Part shown: positions 32,334 to 41,025 of the stretch, one piece after another
Position numbering within the stretch: position 1 is the first letter of the stretch
Layout: each line of letters starts with the position of its first letter
DNA from: JAYFQF01 sp034927285
Lineage (GTDB): Bacteria; Bacillota; Peptococcia; DRI-13; UBA5745
Direction of reading: 5' to 3'
Length of the DNA: 64,000 bases
Assembly (NCBI GenBank): GCA_034927285.1
Contig: JAYFQF010000014.1
Span: 1 to 64,000, forward strand
The notes under the pieces: generated by a model
Database searches by the model: none
Seen by the model: only the letters and a program-made list of their open reading frames with translations
Told to the model about the DNA's origin: nothing
Position numbers and translations under genes: made by a program

Positions 32334-33461
32334 CTACTTGCGTTTCAGCAGGGCCACGGCTTCTTCCGCCGTCTGCCAGGCCAGTTCCCGCAATTCCTGC
32401 CGCCGTTTTTCCTGCTCCAGGCGCTGACGCACCGGACGGATCTCCTGCCGGTCCAGGATATCCGCCAGCTGGAACCAGGAAAAAGAGTCTACGGGCACAC
32501 AACAATCTTCCATATAGGCCTGTTCCATAAAAGAAGCCACCTTGGGATCATAGGATACGGCTGTCATCGGCACACCGAAGGCCATGGCAAAGATCAGGCC
32601 GTGGAGCCGCATGGACAGCACCTTATCGGCATTGGCCGTCAGGCTCATCAGCTCCACCGCCGTCAGCCGCCGTCCCACGCAGTATACCCGTTCGTTCATT
32701 TCGTTGCTGATGACGGAAATTGATTCCATATCCTCGGGATAATGAGCCGGCGCCAAAAGTACATCACAGCCAGTTCTGGCCTGATTGTCCAGGATTTTGG
32801 CAAGCTGCTCCAGATGCTTGTTATCTTTCCAGCTGCGGACGCAGGCGATCAAAAGCGGCTTGGTTTTGCGGCCCCTGGAATCCAGGACCCCCAGCTCCGC
32901 CAGGAGCTTCTGGCCGGTTTCCAGCCCCACATCCTCCGTAGTCAACGCCAGCACCGGATCGCAGGTCACCTGCAGGTCCTTTTTCAGGCCCAGGTCCTTC
33001 AGCAGTTTTGCCGAATTTTCATCCCGCAAAATAATCCTGTTACATTTTTCAAAAATCTTTACCGTCTTCTGACGGTTTTTCTCCGTGAGCAAGGGTCCCA
33101 CTCCCTGGGCATAAATCATGGTCTTTCTGCCTAAAAGCTGAGCCAGGCGGATCAGAGCCAGGTAATACTTGGGACTTCTGACGCTGGTAACGTCCTGGAT
33201 CAGGGAACCGCCGCCGCTGATAAAGAGTCTGGCCCCCAAAAGCTGGCCTAAGACTTTCCAGGGCTTCCAGCGGTCCACGGCTTTTATCCCGTAAAGCTCC
33301 TGGGTACGCTTGGGATCGGCGGAAAGAGCCACCAGCTGGATGTCCGGCTGTAAAGCCTTCAGGCAATGGATCATGCTGTACAAAATCGCCTCGTCGCCGC
33401 AGTTGTCGAAGCCAAAGTACCCGCTGAGGACCACCTTGGGTCCTTTTTTACGACTTCCCAT
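32334..33461 (-). CDS. csaB: Polysaccharide pyruvyl transferase CsaB
   Basis: A 375-aa enzyme adding ketal pyruvate to the secondary cell-wall polymer, which lets SLH-domain S-layer proteins bind. The opening VVLSGYFGFDNCGDEAILYS, the middle LFISGGGSLIQDVTSVRSPK with YAQGVGPL, and SMRLHGLIFAMAFGVPMTAV are all CsaB hallmarks. Its ATG overlaps the stop of the DUF5693 gene by one base. Its presence predicts S-layer proteins with SLH domains elsewhere in the genome. Confidence 0.92.
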   Translation of the reverse strand: MGSRKKGPKVVLSGYFGFDNCGDEAILYSMIHCLKALQPDIQLVALSADPKRTQELYGIKAVDRWKPWKVLGQLLGARLFISGGGSLIQDVTSVRSPKYYLALIRLAQLLGRKTMIYAQGVGPLLTEKNRQKTVKIFEKCNRIILRDENSAKLLKDLGLKKDLQVTCDPVLALTTEDVGLETGQKLLAELGVLDSRGRKTKPLLIACVRSWKDNKHLEQLAKILDNQARTGCDVLLAPAHYPEDMESISVISNEMNERVYCVGRRLTAVELMSLTANADKVLSMRLHGLIFAMAFGVPMTAVSYDPKVASFMEQAYMEDCCVPVDSFSWFQLADILDRQEIRPVRQRLEQEKRRQELRELAWQTAEEAVALLKRK

Positions 33462-35524
33462 CAGATTCTCTCCTTCCGCCGGCCATACTGAGGCCGCCCA
33501 ATGGCCTGGCTGCCGCCGGATTCCAGAACGGGCTTAAACCATTTCAGCAAAAGCTTGATTACCAGAATGCCGATTATCCCCAGGATGATCCCCAGCCATA
33601 AACCGTTGGCGCTCCGCAGAAAGGACACCGCCAGAGGCGTATGGATATGGGCGTAGGTATTGATCAGGGAAATCTGGCCGATCAGCCCCATTAAAAGCAC
33701 CGGATACATCTTAAAGCTGTAGCCGAAATACAAAAGGATCAGCATCAGAGGATGGCCGATCAGAAATTCCTTGGTTCTGGGACGGACACCCATCACGGCG
33801 GTCAGCATCTGCCTGAACTTCAGTTCCAGGCCGGAAACCGCGGCCACGCTGTCATTGCCGGTACGCAGGATATAAACGGCCAGGGCGGCCAGGATAAAAA
33901 CCCCCACCCCCAAATGCCAGAACTTCACATTCCCGCCGGCGGTACCCCGTAAAAGCCCCTGCCAATCCTTTTCCCTGAGCCATAGGATCGGCGGTACAAT
34001 CAGCAGGGGGATCAAATGAGCCACCTTGACGCCGGCAAAGCTGTTCAGTTTCAGCATGAAGGCGGTATCGGCCAAAAGGGCCGACATGATCATGGCGCCG
34101 GCAAAGGTGCCCAGGCTCATCAGCACCAGGCTGAGGATAGCCTGAAGGAGGGAACCTTTCCCTTTTTCCGTACGATCCAGTCCCTTCAGCACGATCACTG
34201 CCGAAAGACTGGGGAAGCAGACCGCCGCCGCCAGCGCCGCCAGCTTGACCGCCAGTACCGCCTGCTTCATCAGCAGGACACCCCAGACCATGATCCCTAC
34301 GGCCAAAAACAGGACCAAAGGCAGGTTAAACTTACTGCCGGCCACAGGCTGGAAGGCAAACCCCACCAGCCAGCCGCCGCAGGCGATAACACCCAGGCCG
34401 ATAAAAAACTTCACCGGATAGGAGATGCCGGGCATGGACAAGATGACGGGGCTGCCGAACAAAAAGCCTTCCGCCTCAAGGCTTTCCCGGATATATTTGG
34501 TGTACTCCATGTTGGGTTCCATGGCCGCCGCCGGATTATCCATATTGGAATACCGCAGGTAGATATAGCGGATATTACGCTCCGCCGCCGCCAGGCTGAA
34601 ACGGTCCAGGGCCTCTTCGTTATCCGTATATTTTTTCAGCTCGTTTTCCGCGATGGCATGGCCCCGGATCAGCTTCTGATCAAGCCGGCCGGCCAGGGCC
34701 GCCAGTCCGGCCTGGTCATAAAATTCGAAGGAAACCAAAGGCACGTCCAAAGGCCCCACCGCTTCCGCCAGCTTATCCAGCACATGGGGGCTGTCGCCGC
34801 CGGGAACGCTGGCGTCATTGAAGCCCACGGCCGCAAGGCCCGGGATCTGGCTGACCCAGTTGAATTCTTCCGCCAGGTTTTCCCCGCTGACCGGCGCCCA
34901 GCTGCGCACCCGTGGGATCACCTCCAGGCCCAGGTCCGCCGCCAGTTGTAATTCCTCCATGGGATATCCTAAGCCCAGGGTACTTTTTTCTCCCGAGTAA
35001 AGCTGTACCTCGATGCCCAGATAATCCCCCATCTCAAAAGCCACCGGATAGCGCTTTTTGGCCTCCAGCAAAGAGAAGAGCTGATTAAAAACATCGTGTT
35101 CCTTGGTCAGGATATAAGTGCGCTGAGCCTGCGGGACAATTTTCTGCTGGGATATGGCTTCCGTCTGGGTTAGGTCTTTGCGCAAATCCAAAATCAACTG
35201 CAGCTGGCCGCCTTGCATAACGGTAACCTTGCCGGCGGCTTCCCAGTCGCTCAGCAGGCGTTCCCGTACCACCAGTCCGGTGATGCCCATGCGCTGGGCC
35301 TTGCCCAGGATATCCGCAAATTCCACGTCCGGGACGCTGTCGGAAATGCGCTGCAATTCGTCGTAATCGGCCAGAAGCCCCAGGGTCCGGTTCCGGCTTT
35401 CCACCTGAAGCCGCTGAAAGTTCACCCAAAGCGAAGCCGCCAGCGCCACCGTCATCAGGGCTGCCGCCAGCCAGACCAGGCTGTATTTATACGTGCCTTT
35501 TTTATACAGGGAGTATTTACCCAT
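33461..35524 (-). CDS. DUF5693 family membrane protein
   Basis: A 687-aa protein with an N-terminal membrane helix (about 16-36) and a large extracytoplasmic domain to about residue 375 (RISDSVPDVEFADILGKAQR; GLEVIPRVRSW; LIRGHAIAENELKKY). About nine to ten C-terminal helices follow. Proteins of this layout lie directly before csaB in many spore-forming Bacillota, so a role in wall-polymer or S-layer assembly is likely but unproven. ATG 35524 has GGAGGT 7 nt upstream. Confidence 0.82.
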   Translation of the reverse strand: MGKYSLYKKGTYKYSLVWLAAALMTVALAASLWVNFQRLQVESRNRTLGLLADYDELQRISDSVPDVEFADILGKAQRMGITGLVVRERLLSDWEAAGKVTVMQGGQLQLILDLRKDLTQTEAISQQKIVPQAQRTYILTKEHDVFNQLFSLLEAKKRYPVAFEMGDYLGIEVQLYSGEKSTLGLGYPMEELQLAADLGLEVIPRVRSWAPVSGENLAEEFNWVSQIPGLAAVGFNDASVPGGDSPHVLDKLAEAVGPLDVPLVSFEFYDQAGLAALAGRLDQKLIRGHAIAENELKKYTDNEEALDRFSLAAAERNIRYIYLRYSNMDNPAAAMEPNMEYTKYIRESLEAEGFLFGSPVILSMPGISYPVKFFIGLGVIACGGWLVGFAFQPVAGSKFNLPLVLFLAVGIMVWGVLLMKQAVLAVKLAALAAAVCFPSLSAVIVLKGLDRTEKGKGSLLQAILSLVLMSLGTFAGAMIMSALLADTAFMLKLNSFAGVKVAHLIPLLIVPPILWLREKDWQGLLRGTAGGNVKFWHLGVGVFILAALAVYILRTGNDSVAAVSGLELKFRQMLTAVMGVRPRTKEFLIGHPLMLILLYFGYSFKMYPVLLMGLIGQISLINTYAHIHTPLAVSFLRSANGLWLGIILGIIGILVIKLLLKWFKPVLESGGSQAIGRPQYGRRKERI

Positions 35525-35621
35525 TTTGGTTACCTCCAAGCGTTTGGATAAAAAGGCCGCCTATACCAGGCCTGAGGAAAACCTTCCTTAAGCGTTGGAC
35601 AGACGGCCGGATGCCTTAACA

Positions 35622-37127
35622 TTAACCTAACGGGCGCAGGGTGGGAAACAGGATTACATCCCGGATGGAAGGAGAATCGGTCAAAAGCATGACCAGACGG
35701 TCGATGCCGATGCCCAGGCCGCCGGTAGGCGGCATCCCCTGCTCCAAAGCCGCCAGGAAATCTTCGTCCAGCATCTGCGCCTCCTCATCCCCTTTGGCCC
35801 GTTCTTCCATCTGCCAAAGGAAACGCTGCCGCTGATCCACAGGATCGTTCAGTTCGGAAAAAGCGTTGGCAAACTCCCGGCCGGTGATGAACAGTTCAAA
35901 GCGGGCCGTCAGTTCGGGATTATCCGCCTTCCTTTTGGCCAGAGGGGAAACATCGATGGGATGGTCCATAACGAACGTAGGCTGGAACAGCTTGTCCTCA
36001 ACCTGATCCTCAAAAACAGCCTGCAGCACTTTGCCCCGGGTAGCGTCGCCGTCAACCTTCACCCCCAGCTTTGCCGCAGCCTGCCGGGCCGCGGCGGCAT
36101 CGGCCCAGGAGTCGTAATCCTCGCCGGTGTGCTCCCGCACCAGCTGGGCCATGCTGACCCGGCGCCAGGGAGATTCCAGATCGATTTCCTGTCCCTGATA
36201 GCTCACCTTGGCCGTTCCCCGCACCTTCAGGCTGACGGTGCGGACCAGGTCTTCGGTCAAGTCCATAATATCATGATAATCGGCGTAAGCCTGATAGAGT
36301 TCCAGCAAAGTAAATTCCGGATTATGCCGGGTGTCGATGCCCTCGTTCCGGAAAACGCGGCCCAGCTCATAGACCCGCTCCAGGCCGCCTACGATCAGCC
36401 GCTTTAAATGCAGTTCCAGGGCGATTCGCATATACAGGTCGATATCCAGGGCGTTATGATGGGTAATGAAGGGGCGGGCGGCGGCGCCGGCAGCCACGTT
36501 GTGCAGGGTAGGAGTCTCCACCTCCAGGAAGCTTTTCCTGCCCAGATAGTCTCTGATCTCCTGAATAATGCGGCTTCGGGCGATAAAAACATCCTTCACC
36601 TCAGGATTGACGATCAGATCCAGATAACGCTGGCGGTAGCGCATCTCCACATCCTTTAAGCCGTGCCATTTCTCCGGAAGAGGCCGCAGGGCCTTGCTCA
36701 GCAAAACCATGGTTTCGGCATGAACGGAGGTCTCTCCGGTCTTGGTTTTAAAAACCTTGCCGGCGACGCCTACGATATCCCCCAGGTCCAGGCTCTTAAA
36801 TATGGCGTAGGCTTCCTCGCCCACGTCATCCCGGCGGATATAGAACTGGATCTGCCCGGTCAAATCCTGGATATGGCAAAAAGCCGCCTTGCCCATGACC
36901 CGCTTGGCCATGATCCGGCCGGCCACGGAGACCTGGCCGCCTTCCAGCGTCGTATAATTATCCAGAATTTCCAGAGCATGATGGGTTTGCTCATAGCGGC
37001 CGCCAAAGGGATCCGTCCCTTGCTGCCGCAGCGCTTCCATCTTTTCCATCCGGATGCGGTGCTGTTCAGATAACTCGGCCCGGCGCGCTTCTTCGCCGGC
37101 ATCCGTATTTACCATTTCTTCAGTCAA
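35622..37127 (-). CDS. lysS: Lysyl-tRNA synthetase, class II
   Basis: A 501-aa enzyme charging tRNA-Lys. An OB-fold anticodon domain (VSVAGRIMAKRVMGKAAFCH, about 63-82) precedes the class II core: motif 1 (FLEVETPTLHNVAAGAAARP), motif 2 (RVFRNEGIDTRHNPEFTLLE) and motif 3 (PTGGLGIGIDRLVMLLTDSP). The start is TTG 37127 after GAGGTGT. It follows greA by 27 nt, and greA-lysS is a common pair in Clostridia. Confidence 0.96.
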   Translation of the reverse strand: MTEEMVNTDAGEEARRAELSEQHRIRMEKMEALRQQGTDPFGGRYEQTHHALEILDNYTTLEGGQVSVAGRIMAKRVMGKAAFCHIQDLTGQIQFYIRRDDVGEEAYAIFKSLDLGDIVGVAGKVFKTKTGETSVHAETMVLLSKALRPLPEKWHGLKDVEMRYRQRYLDLIVNPEVKDVFIARSRIIQEIRDYLGRKSFLEVETPTLHNVAAGAAARPFITHHNALDIDLYMRIALELHLKRLIVGGLERVYELGRVFRNEGIDTRHNPEFTLLELYQAYADYHDIMDLTEDLVRTVSLKVRGTAKVSYQGQEIDLESPWRRVSMAQLVREHTGEDYDSWADAAAARQAAAKLGVKVDGDATRGKVLQAVFEDQVEDKLFQPTFVMDHPIDVSPLAKRKADNPELTARFELFITGREFANAFSELNDPVDQRQRFLWQMEERAKGDEEAQMLDEDFLAALEQGMPPTGGLGIGIDRLVMLLTDSPSIRDVILFPTLRPLG

Positions 37128-37154
37128 GTGTATACACCTCGTTTATATTCTCGC

Positions 37155-37634
37155 TTACTTAATATCAATGACTTCATATTTTGCGGTGCCGGCCGGAACC
37201 TGCACCTCGAAAACATCGCCTTTTTTATGACCTAAAACGGCTGCCCCCACCGGACTTTCATTGGAGATCCGGTTTTTCATCGGATTGGCTTCGGCGGCGC
37301 CGACGATGGTATACTCCATCTGATCGTTATACTCGATATCTTTCAGCACAACGGTAGCGCCCAGCATCACATGGCTCTGGCCGTCGCCGGAATCTTCGAT
37401 GACCATGACGTTGCGCAGCATTTTTTCCAGAGTCAGGATGCGGCCTTCAATGAAAGCCTGCTCGTTTTTCGCATCTTCATACTCGGAATTTTCGCTGATG
37501 TCGCCGAACTCGATCGCCTGCTTGATCCGGTCGGCCACCTCGCGGCGCTTCACTGTTTTTAAACTTTCAAGCTCAGCTTCCAGCTTGGCCAGACCCTCTT
37601 TTGTCAATACGACCTCTTTCTCTCTCATGCTCAT
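37155..37634 (-). CDS. greA: Transcription elongation factor GreA
   Basis: A 159-aa factor that rescues backtracked RNA polymerase. The N-terminal coiled coil (LTKEGLAKLEAELESLKTVK, with DISENSEYEDAKNEQAFIEG carrying the acidic tip) and the C-terminal FKBP-like domain (NRISNESPVGAAVLGHKKGD) are complete. ATG 37634 and ATG 37628 are both plausible starts; AAGAAGG lies upstream of both. It is transcribed with lysS. Confidence 0.95.
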   Translation of the reverse strand: MSMREKEVVLTKEGLAKLEAELESLKTVKRREVADRIKQAIEFGDISENSEYEDAKNEQAFIEGRILTLEKMLRNVMVIEDSGDGQSHVMLGATVVLKDIEYNDQMEYTIVGAAEANPMKNRISNESPVGAAVLGHKKGDVFEVQVPAGTAKYEVIDIK

Positions 37635-37841
37635 CCAACCTTCTTCCTTGCAGATGAAATCCAATATAAAACTACAATAGCACTGGTGCTCCAGTGCTTG
37701 GGCTTTACCGGACCCCGAACAGGGCCTTAAATCTCCCGATTATTATATATGCAGGCAGGGGTTTTGTCAATGGTTTGGCCGGCAGGCCCAGGGTTCGGCC
37801 AGGATAATTTATGCCGGTCCGGCCCATCTTATGCCCGCCCG

Positions 37842-38849
37842 CTATTCCCGTTTTTTTCCGGGCTCTCCGGTCTCCAGGGTTTCAAGATATTCCCGTAAAA
37901 GGCTTTCCGCTTCGGCCAGGGTACGGGTATGAAAAAGCTTTTCTTTCAGCGGGGCGGTACGGGGCAATCCCTTCAGATACCAGGCCAGGTGCTTGCGCAT
38001 CTCCGGCATGCCCTTGGCCTCGCCTTTTACCGCCACCAGCCGCCGGCTGTGTTCCAAAGCCGCCGCCACCCGCGCCGCCGCTTTGGGCTCGGGTAATTCG
38101 GCCAAAGGCGTCCCCGCCAGATAACGGACCGTCCGGCCCAAAAGCCAGGGATTGCCTAAAGCGCCCCTGCCGATCATCACCGCGTCGCAGCCGGTCTCCG
38201 CCAGCATCCGGGCGGCGTCCTGAGGCTGCCAGATATCGCCGCTGCCGATTACCGGAACCCCAAAGGGCCTTAAGGCTTCCTTTACCTGCCGGATCATCCC
38301 CCAGTCGGCCTGGCCGCCATAATACTGATCCCGGGTGCGGCCATGGACCGCCACCGCCGCGGCGCCGGCCCGGGCCATCCGGCTGGCAAAGTCCACAGCC
38401 ACGATCCGCTTTGCCGTCATGCCTAAACGGATCTTCACGGAAACGGGGACAGCGACTGCTTTCGCCATAGCGGAAACAATAGCCGCCGCCAGCTCCGGCT
38501 CCTCCAAAAGCGCCGAACCCTCCCGGTTTTTTACCACCTTCGGCACGGGACAGCCCATATTCACATCCACCATAGCCGCCCCCAGGGCCTGAGCCTTCAG
38601 GGCGGCTTCCGCCATAATCTCCGGCTCGGAGCCAAAAATCTGCACCGCTACGGGAGGGGTTTCTCCCCGGATATCCAAAAGCTCCCGGGTCTTGAGATTT
38701 TTGTAAGACAGGGCTTTGGCGCTGATCATCTCGGTATAGACCAGATCCACCCCCTGTTCTTTGGCGATGCTCCGGTAGGTTTTGTCGGTGATTCCTGCCA
38801 TGGGGGCCAGGATCACCGGATTGGCTAAGGTATGATTTCCGATCCGCAA
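37842..38849 (-). CDS. dusB: tRNA-dihydrouridine synthase DusB
   Basis: A 335-aa FMN enzyme reducing uridines in tRNA. ILAPMAGITDKTYRSIAKEQ opens the TIM barrel. VDVNMGCPVPKVVKNREGSA holds the catalytic Cys region, followed by VAVHGRTRDQYYGGQADWG, IGSGDIWQPQDAARML and AVMIGRGALGNPWLLG. TTG 38849 is the likely start, with AAGGAG upstream. Dus genes close to coaX/lysS-greA are usual in Bacillota. Confidence 0.93.
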   Translation of the reverse strand: MRIGNHTLANPVILAPMAGITDKTYRSIAKEQGVDLVYTEMISAKALSYKNLKTRELLDIRGETPPVAVQIFGSEPEIMAEAALKAQALGAAMVDVNMGCPVPKVVKNREGSALLEEPELAAAIVSAMAKAVAVPVSVKIRLGMTAKRIVAVDFASRMARAGAAAVAVHGRTRDQYYGGQADWGMIRQVKEALRPFGVPVIGSGDIWQPQDAARMLAETGCDAVMIGRGALGNPWLLGRTVRYLAGTPLAELPEPKAAARVAAALEHSRRLVAVKGEAKGMPEMRKHLAWYLKGLPRTAPLKEKLFHTRTLAEAESLLREYLETLETGEPGKKRE

Positions 38850-38952
38850 ATAATTCTCTCCTTAACTAAACAAAAAATGCGCAGAACATACGTTCTTAAG
38901 GCCGGCGGGTTTCTGCAGCTTGCGAACCGCCGCCGGCCCGGTGCTGCCGGCC

Positions 38953-39519
38953 TTAGAACTTCAGGACCACTCCCACCGCGGCGGCAATGACAATATAGAT
39001 CACGGGATGCCATTTCACTTTAAAGGTCAAAGCCGTCATCACCGCAAACATTAAGATGGCCGGCAGATTGAAAAGCCCCGCCAGACCGCCCCCGGCCTGA
39101 AAAGCCGGAATGTCCAGAATAGAGATGGTCAGAATCTGATAGCCCGCCGCGGCGATCAGGCCGCAGACCGCCGGACGCAAGCCGTAAAATGCCGCCTCCA
39201 CTGTGGCGTTGGTTTTAAACTTCTGCAAAAAGCCGGCTACAAAGGTACCGATGATCACCGAAGGCAGCACATAGGAAAGGGTCGATAAGATACCGCCGGC
39301 AACGCCGCCGCAGGTATAGCCCACATAGGTGGCCATATTGATGCCGATAGGGCCGGGAGTGGATTCGGAAACAGCGATCATATTGGCCAGCTCCCCGTAA
39401 CTGAACCAGCCGTACTTATCCGCCATGGCATAAAGGAAGGGCAGGGAAGCCAGACCGCCGCCTACGGCGAAAACGCTGATTTTGGCAAATTCCAGACAGA
39501 GCAAAAGATAAATATTCAC
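38953..39519 (-). CDS. Chromate transporter ChrA, second half-size subunit
   Basis: A 188-aa CHR-domain membrane protein with six or so helices. It has the family start (FAKISVFAVGGGLASLPFLY) and the SESTPGPIGINMATYVGY signature, and overlaps the other half-size chrA gene by 4 nt. Short CHR proteins work as pairs with opposite topology. Chromate export is the name-giving activity; in anaerobes without chromate stress the substrate may differ. GTG 39519 has GGAGGGG upstream. A long GC-rich inverted repeat lies just downstream (about 38895-38955). Confidence 0.88.
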   Translation of the reverse strand: MNIYLLLCLEFAKISVFAVGGGLASLPFLYAMADKYGWFSYGELANMIAVSESTPGPIGINMATYVGYTCGGVAGGILSTLSYVLPSVIIGTFVAGFLQKFKTNATVEAAFYGLRPAVCGLIAAAGYQILTISILDIPAFQAGGGLAGLFNLPAILMFAVMTALTFKVKWHPVIYIVIAAAVGVVLKF

Positions 39520-40088
39520 TTGGCTTCCCCTCCTTTGTCTGTGGCGGCGGATTTAGCCGCCGCCGTTTTTTTTACGATCAGGCCCAAAAGGGCCGCGGTC
39601 ACCACCAAAAGCACCGGAGAAAGGCCCCATAAGGCCGAGGCGGCAAAGGTGACCAGACAAAACAGGCCGGTAATCACGTCGATAACGCCGGCTTTGCCCA
39701 TTTTATATACCGCATTTACCACCAGGGCGCAGACCGCTACGCGGATACCGGCAAAGGCGCTTTGCACCACCGGCAGATCGGCAAAATTGTTCAGCACCGA
39801 GGCCACGATCAGAATAACGATCAGGGAGGGCATGACCAGCCCCAGGGCCGAAACCAAAGCCCCCAGACGCTTGCGCACATTATAGCCGATCATGATGGCG
39901 GTATTGACGGCGATCATCCCCGGCAGGCACTGGCCTACGGCATAGTAATCCAGCACTTCCTCCTGGGTAGCCCAGCCCCGGTTTTCCACAATTTCTTTTT
40001 GCAGCATCGGCAAAACCGTATAGCCGCCGCCAAAGGTCAGGCCGCCGATCCGGAAAAAAGTAAAAAACAGGTCGATGTAGATTCCCAT
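39516..40088 (-). CDS. Chromate transporter ChrA, first half-size subunit
   Basis: A 190-aa CHR-domain membrane protein. DLFFTFFRIGGLTFGGGYTV is the conserved N-terminal helix, and AVGQCLPGMIAVNTAIMIGY corresponds to the SESTPGPIGIN block of its partner. The Lys/Ala-rich tail leads into the partner's start. ATG 40088 is chosen; a TTG at 40115 is less likely. The two genes lie downstream of coaX, after a hairpin at 40120-40139. Confidence 0.86.
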   Translation of the reverse strand: MGIYIDLFFTFFRIGGLTFGGGYTVLPMLQKEIVENRGWATQEEVLDYYAVGQCLPGMIAVNTAIMIGYNVRKRLGALVSALGLVMPSLIVILIVASVLNNFADLPVVQSAFAGIRVAVCALVVNAVYKMGKAGVIDVITGLFCLVTFAASALWGLSPVLLVVTAALLGLIVKKTAAAKSAATDKGGEAK

Positions 40089-40112
40089 GATCTTTTCTTC
40101 TCCTGCTCCCTG

Positions 40113-40139
40113 CAAAATTGAGCCGGCTTGCGCCGGCTC
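40113..40139 (-). terminator. Weak terminator-like hairpin after coaX
   Basis: An 8-bp stem GAGCCGGC / GCCGGCTC with a 4-nt loop, then ATTTTGC on the minus strand. The short T run makes partial termination more likely. Confidence 0.5.
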
Positions 40140-40161
40140 CGACAGTATCCCTATTTTACCT

Positions 40162-40926
40162 CTATTTGTTGCGATTGTAAATCAGGCGCAGGCCCTCCAG
40201 GGTCAGTTCGCTGTCCACCACCTGGACGGTATCCGATTCGCCGGCAATCAGCTCCGCCATGCCGCCGGTGGCCACTACCCTGGGCTGTTTGCCCAGCTCG
40301 GCGCTGATCCGCCGGACAATGCCGTCCACCAGACCCACGTAGCCGTAAACGATACCTGCCTGCATGCTGCTGACGGTATTCCTGCCGATCACTTGTTTTG
40401 GTTTCACCAGCTCGATGCGGGGCAGCTTGGCGGCCCGCTGAAAAAGAGCCTCGGCGGAAATGCCGATGCCGGCGGTTATCGCTCCGCCCAGGTAACGGCC
40501 TTCCTCATCGATGGCGCAGAAGGTGGTGGCGGTGCCAAAATCTACGATGATCAGGGGCCCGCCGTACTTTTCATAGCCGGCCACGGCGTTTACCACCCGG
40601 TCGGCTCCGATTTCCCTGGGGTTGTCATACAGGATAGGCAAGCCGGTTCTGATCCCCGGCCCCACCACCATAGGCTCTTTGCCAAAGCAGTGGCGGACCA
40701 TCTGCTCGAAGGCCGGCATCAGCGGCGGTACTACGGAAGAGATGATCACATCCCCGATTTGGGTCATATCAATACCGGCGTAGCCCAAAAAGGAACGGAT
40801 CGTGACCTCGTATTCGTCGGCGGTCTGGCCCCGGTTAGTGGTCATCCGCCAGGAATGAAGCAATTCCTCCTCACGGTATACGCCCATGACGATATTGGTA
40901 TTCCCTACGTCAAACACTAAAAGCAT
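40162..40926 (-). CDS. coaX: Type III pantothenate kinase CoaX
   Basis: A 254-aa ASKHA-fold kinase for the first step of coenzyme A synthesis. LLVFDVGNTNIVMGVYREEE holds the phosphate 1 motif, GADRVVNAVAGYEKYGGPLI the pantothenate/dimer site and IIVDFGTATTFCAID the phosphate 2 region. GGAITAGIGIS follows, with VVATGGMA near the end. AAAGGGAG precedes ATG 40926. Type III kinases depend on monovalent cations and are not inhibited by CoA. Confidence 0.95.
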   Translation of the reverse strand: MLLVFDVGNTNIVMGVYREEELLHSWRMTTNRGQTADEYEVTIRSFLGYAGIDMTQIGDVIISSVVPPLMPAFEQMVRHCFGKEPMVVGPGIRTGLPILYDNPREIGADRVVNAVAGYEKYGGPLIIVDFGTATTFCAIDEEGRYLGGAITAGIGISAEALFQRAAKLPRIELVKPKQVIGRNTVSSMQAGIVYGYVGLVDGIVRRISAELGKQPRVVATGGMAELIAGESDTVQVVDSELTLEGLRLIYNRNK

Positions 40927-41025
40927 ACGATACTCCCTTTCATCAGAAACGACTTATGGCAAAAGCGTCCGTCTCTCCCTGCCGGCCCAGCTGGGCGGAA
41001 AAAGCAGAGAGTACTCCCGCCGCTT

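Noticed and set aside
32290..32505. N-terminal extension of MurJ
   Set aside because: It overlaps the csaB coding region and a strong AGGAGG lies before ATG 32289.
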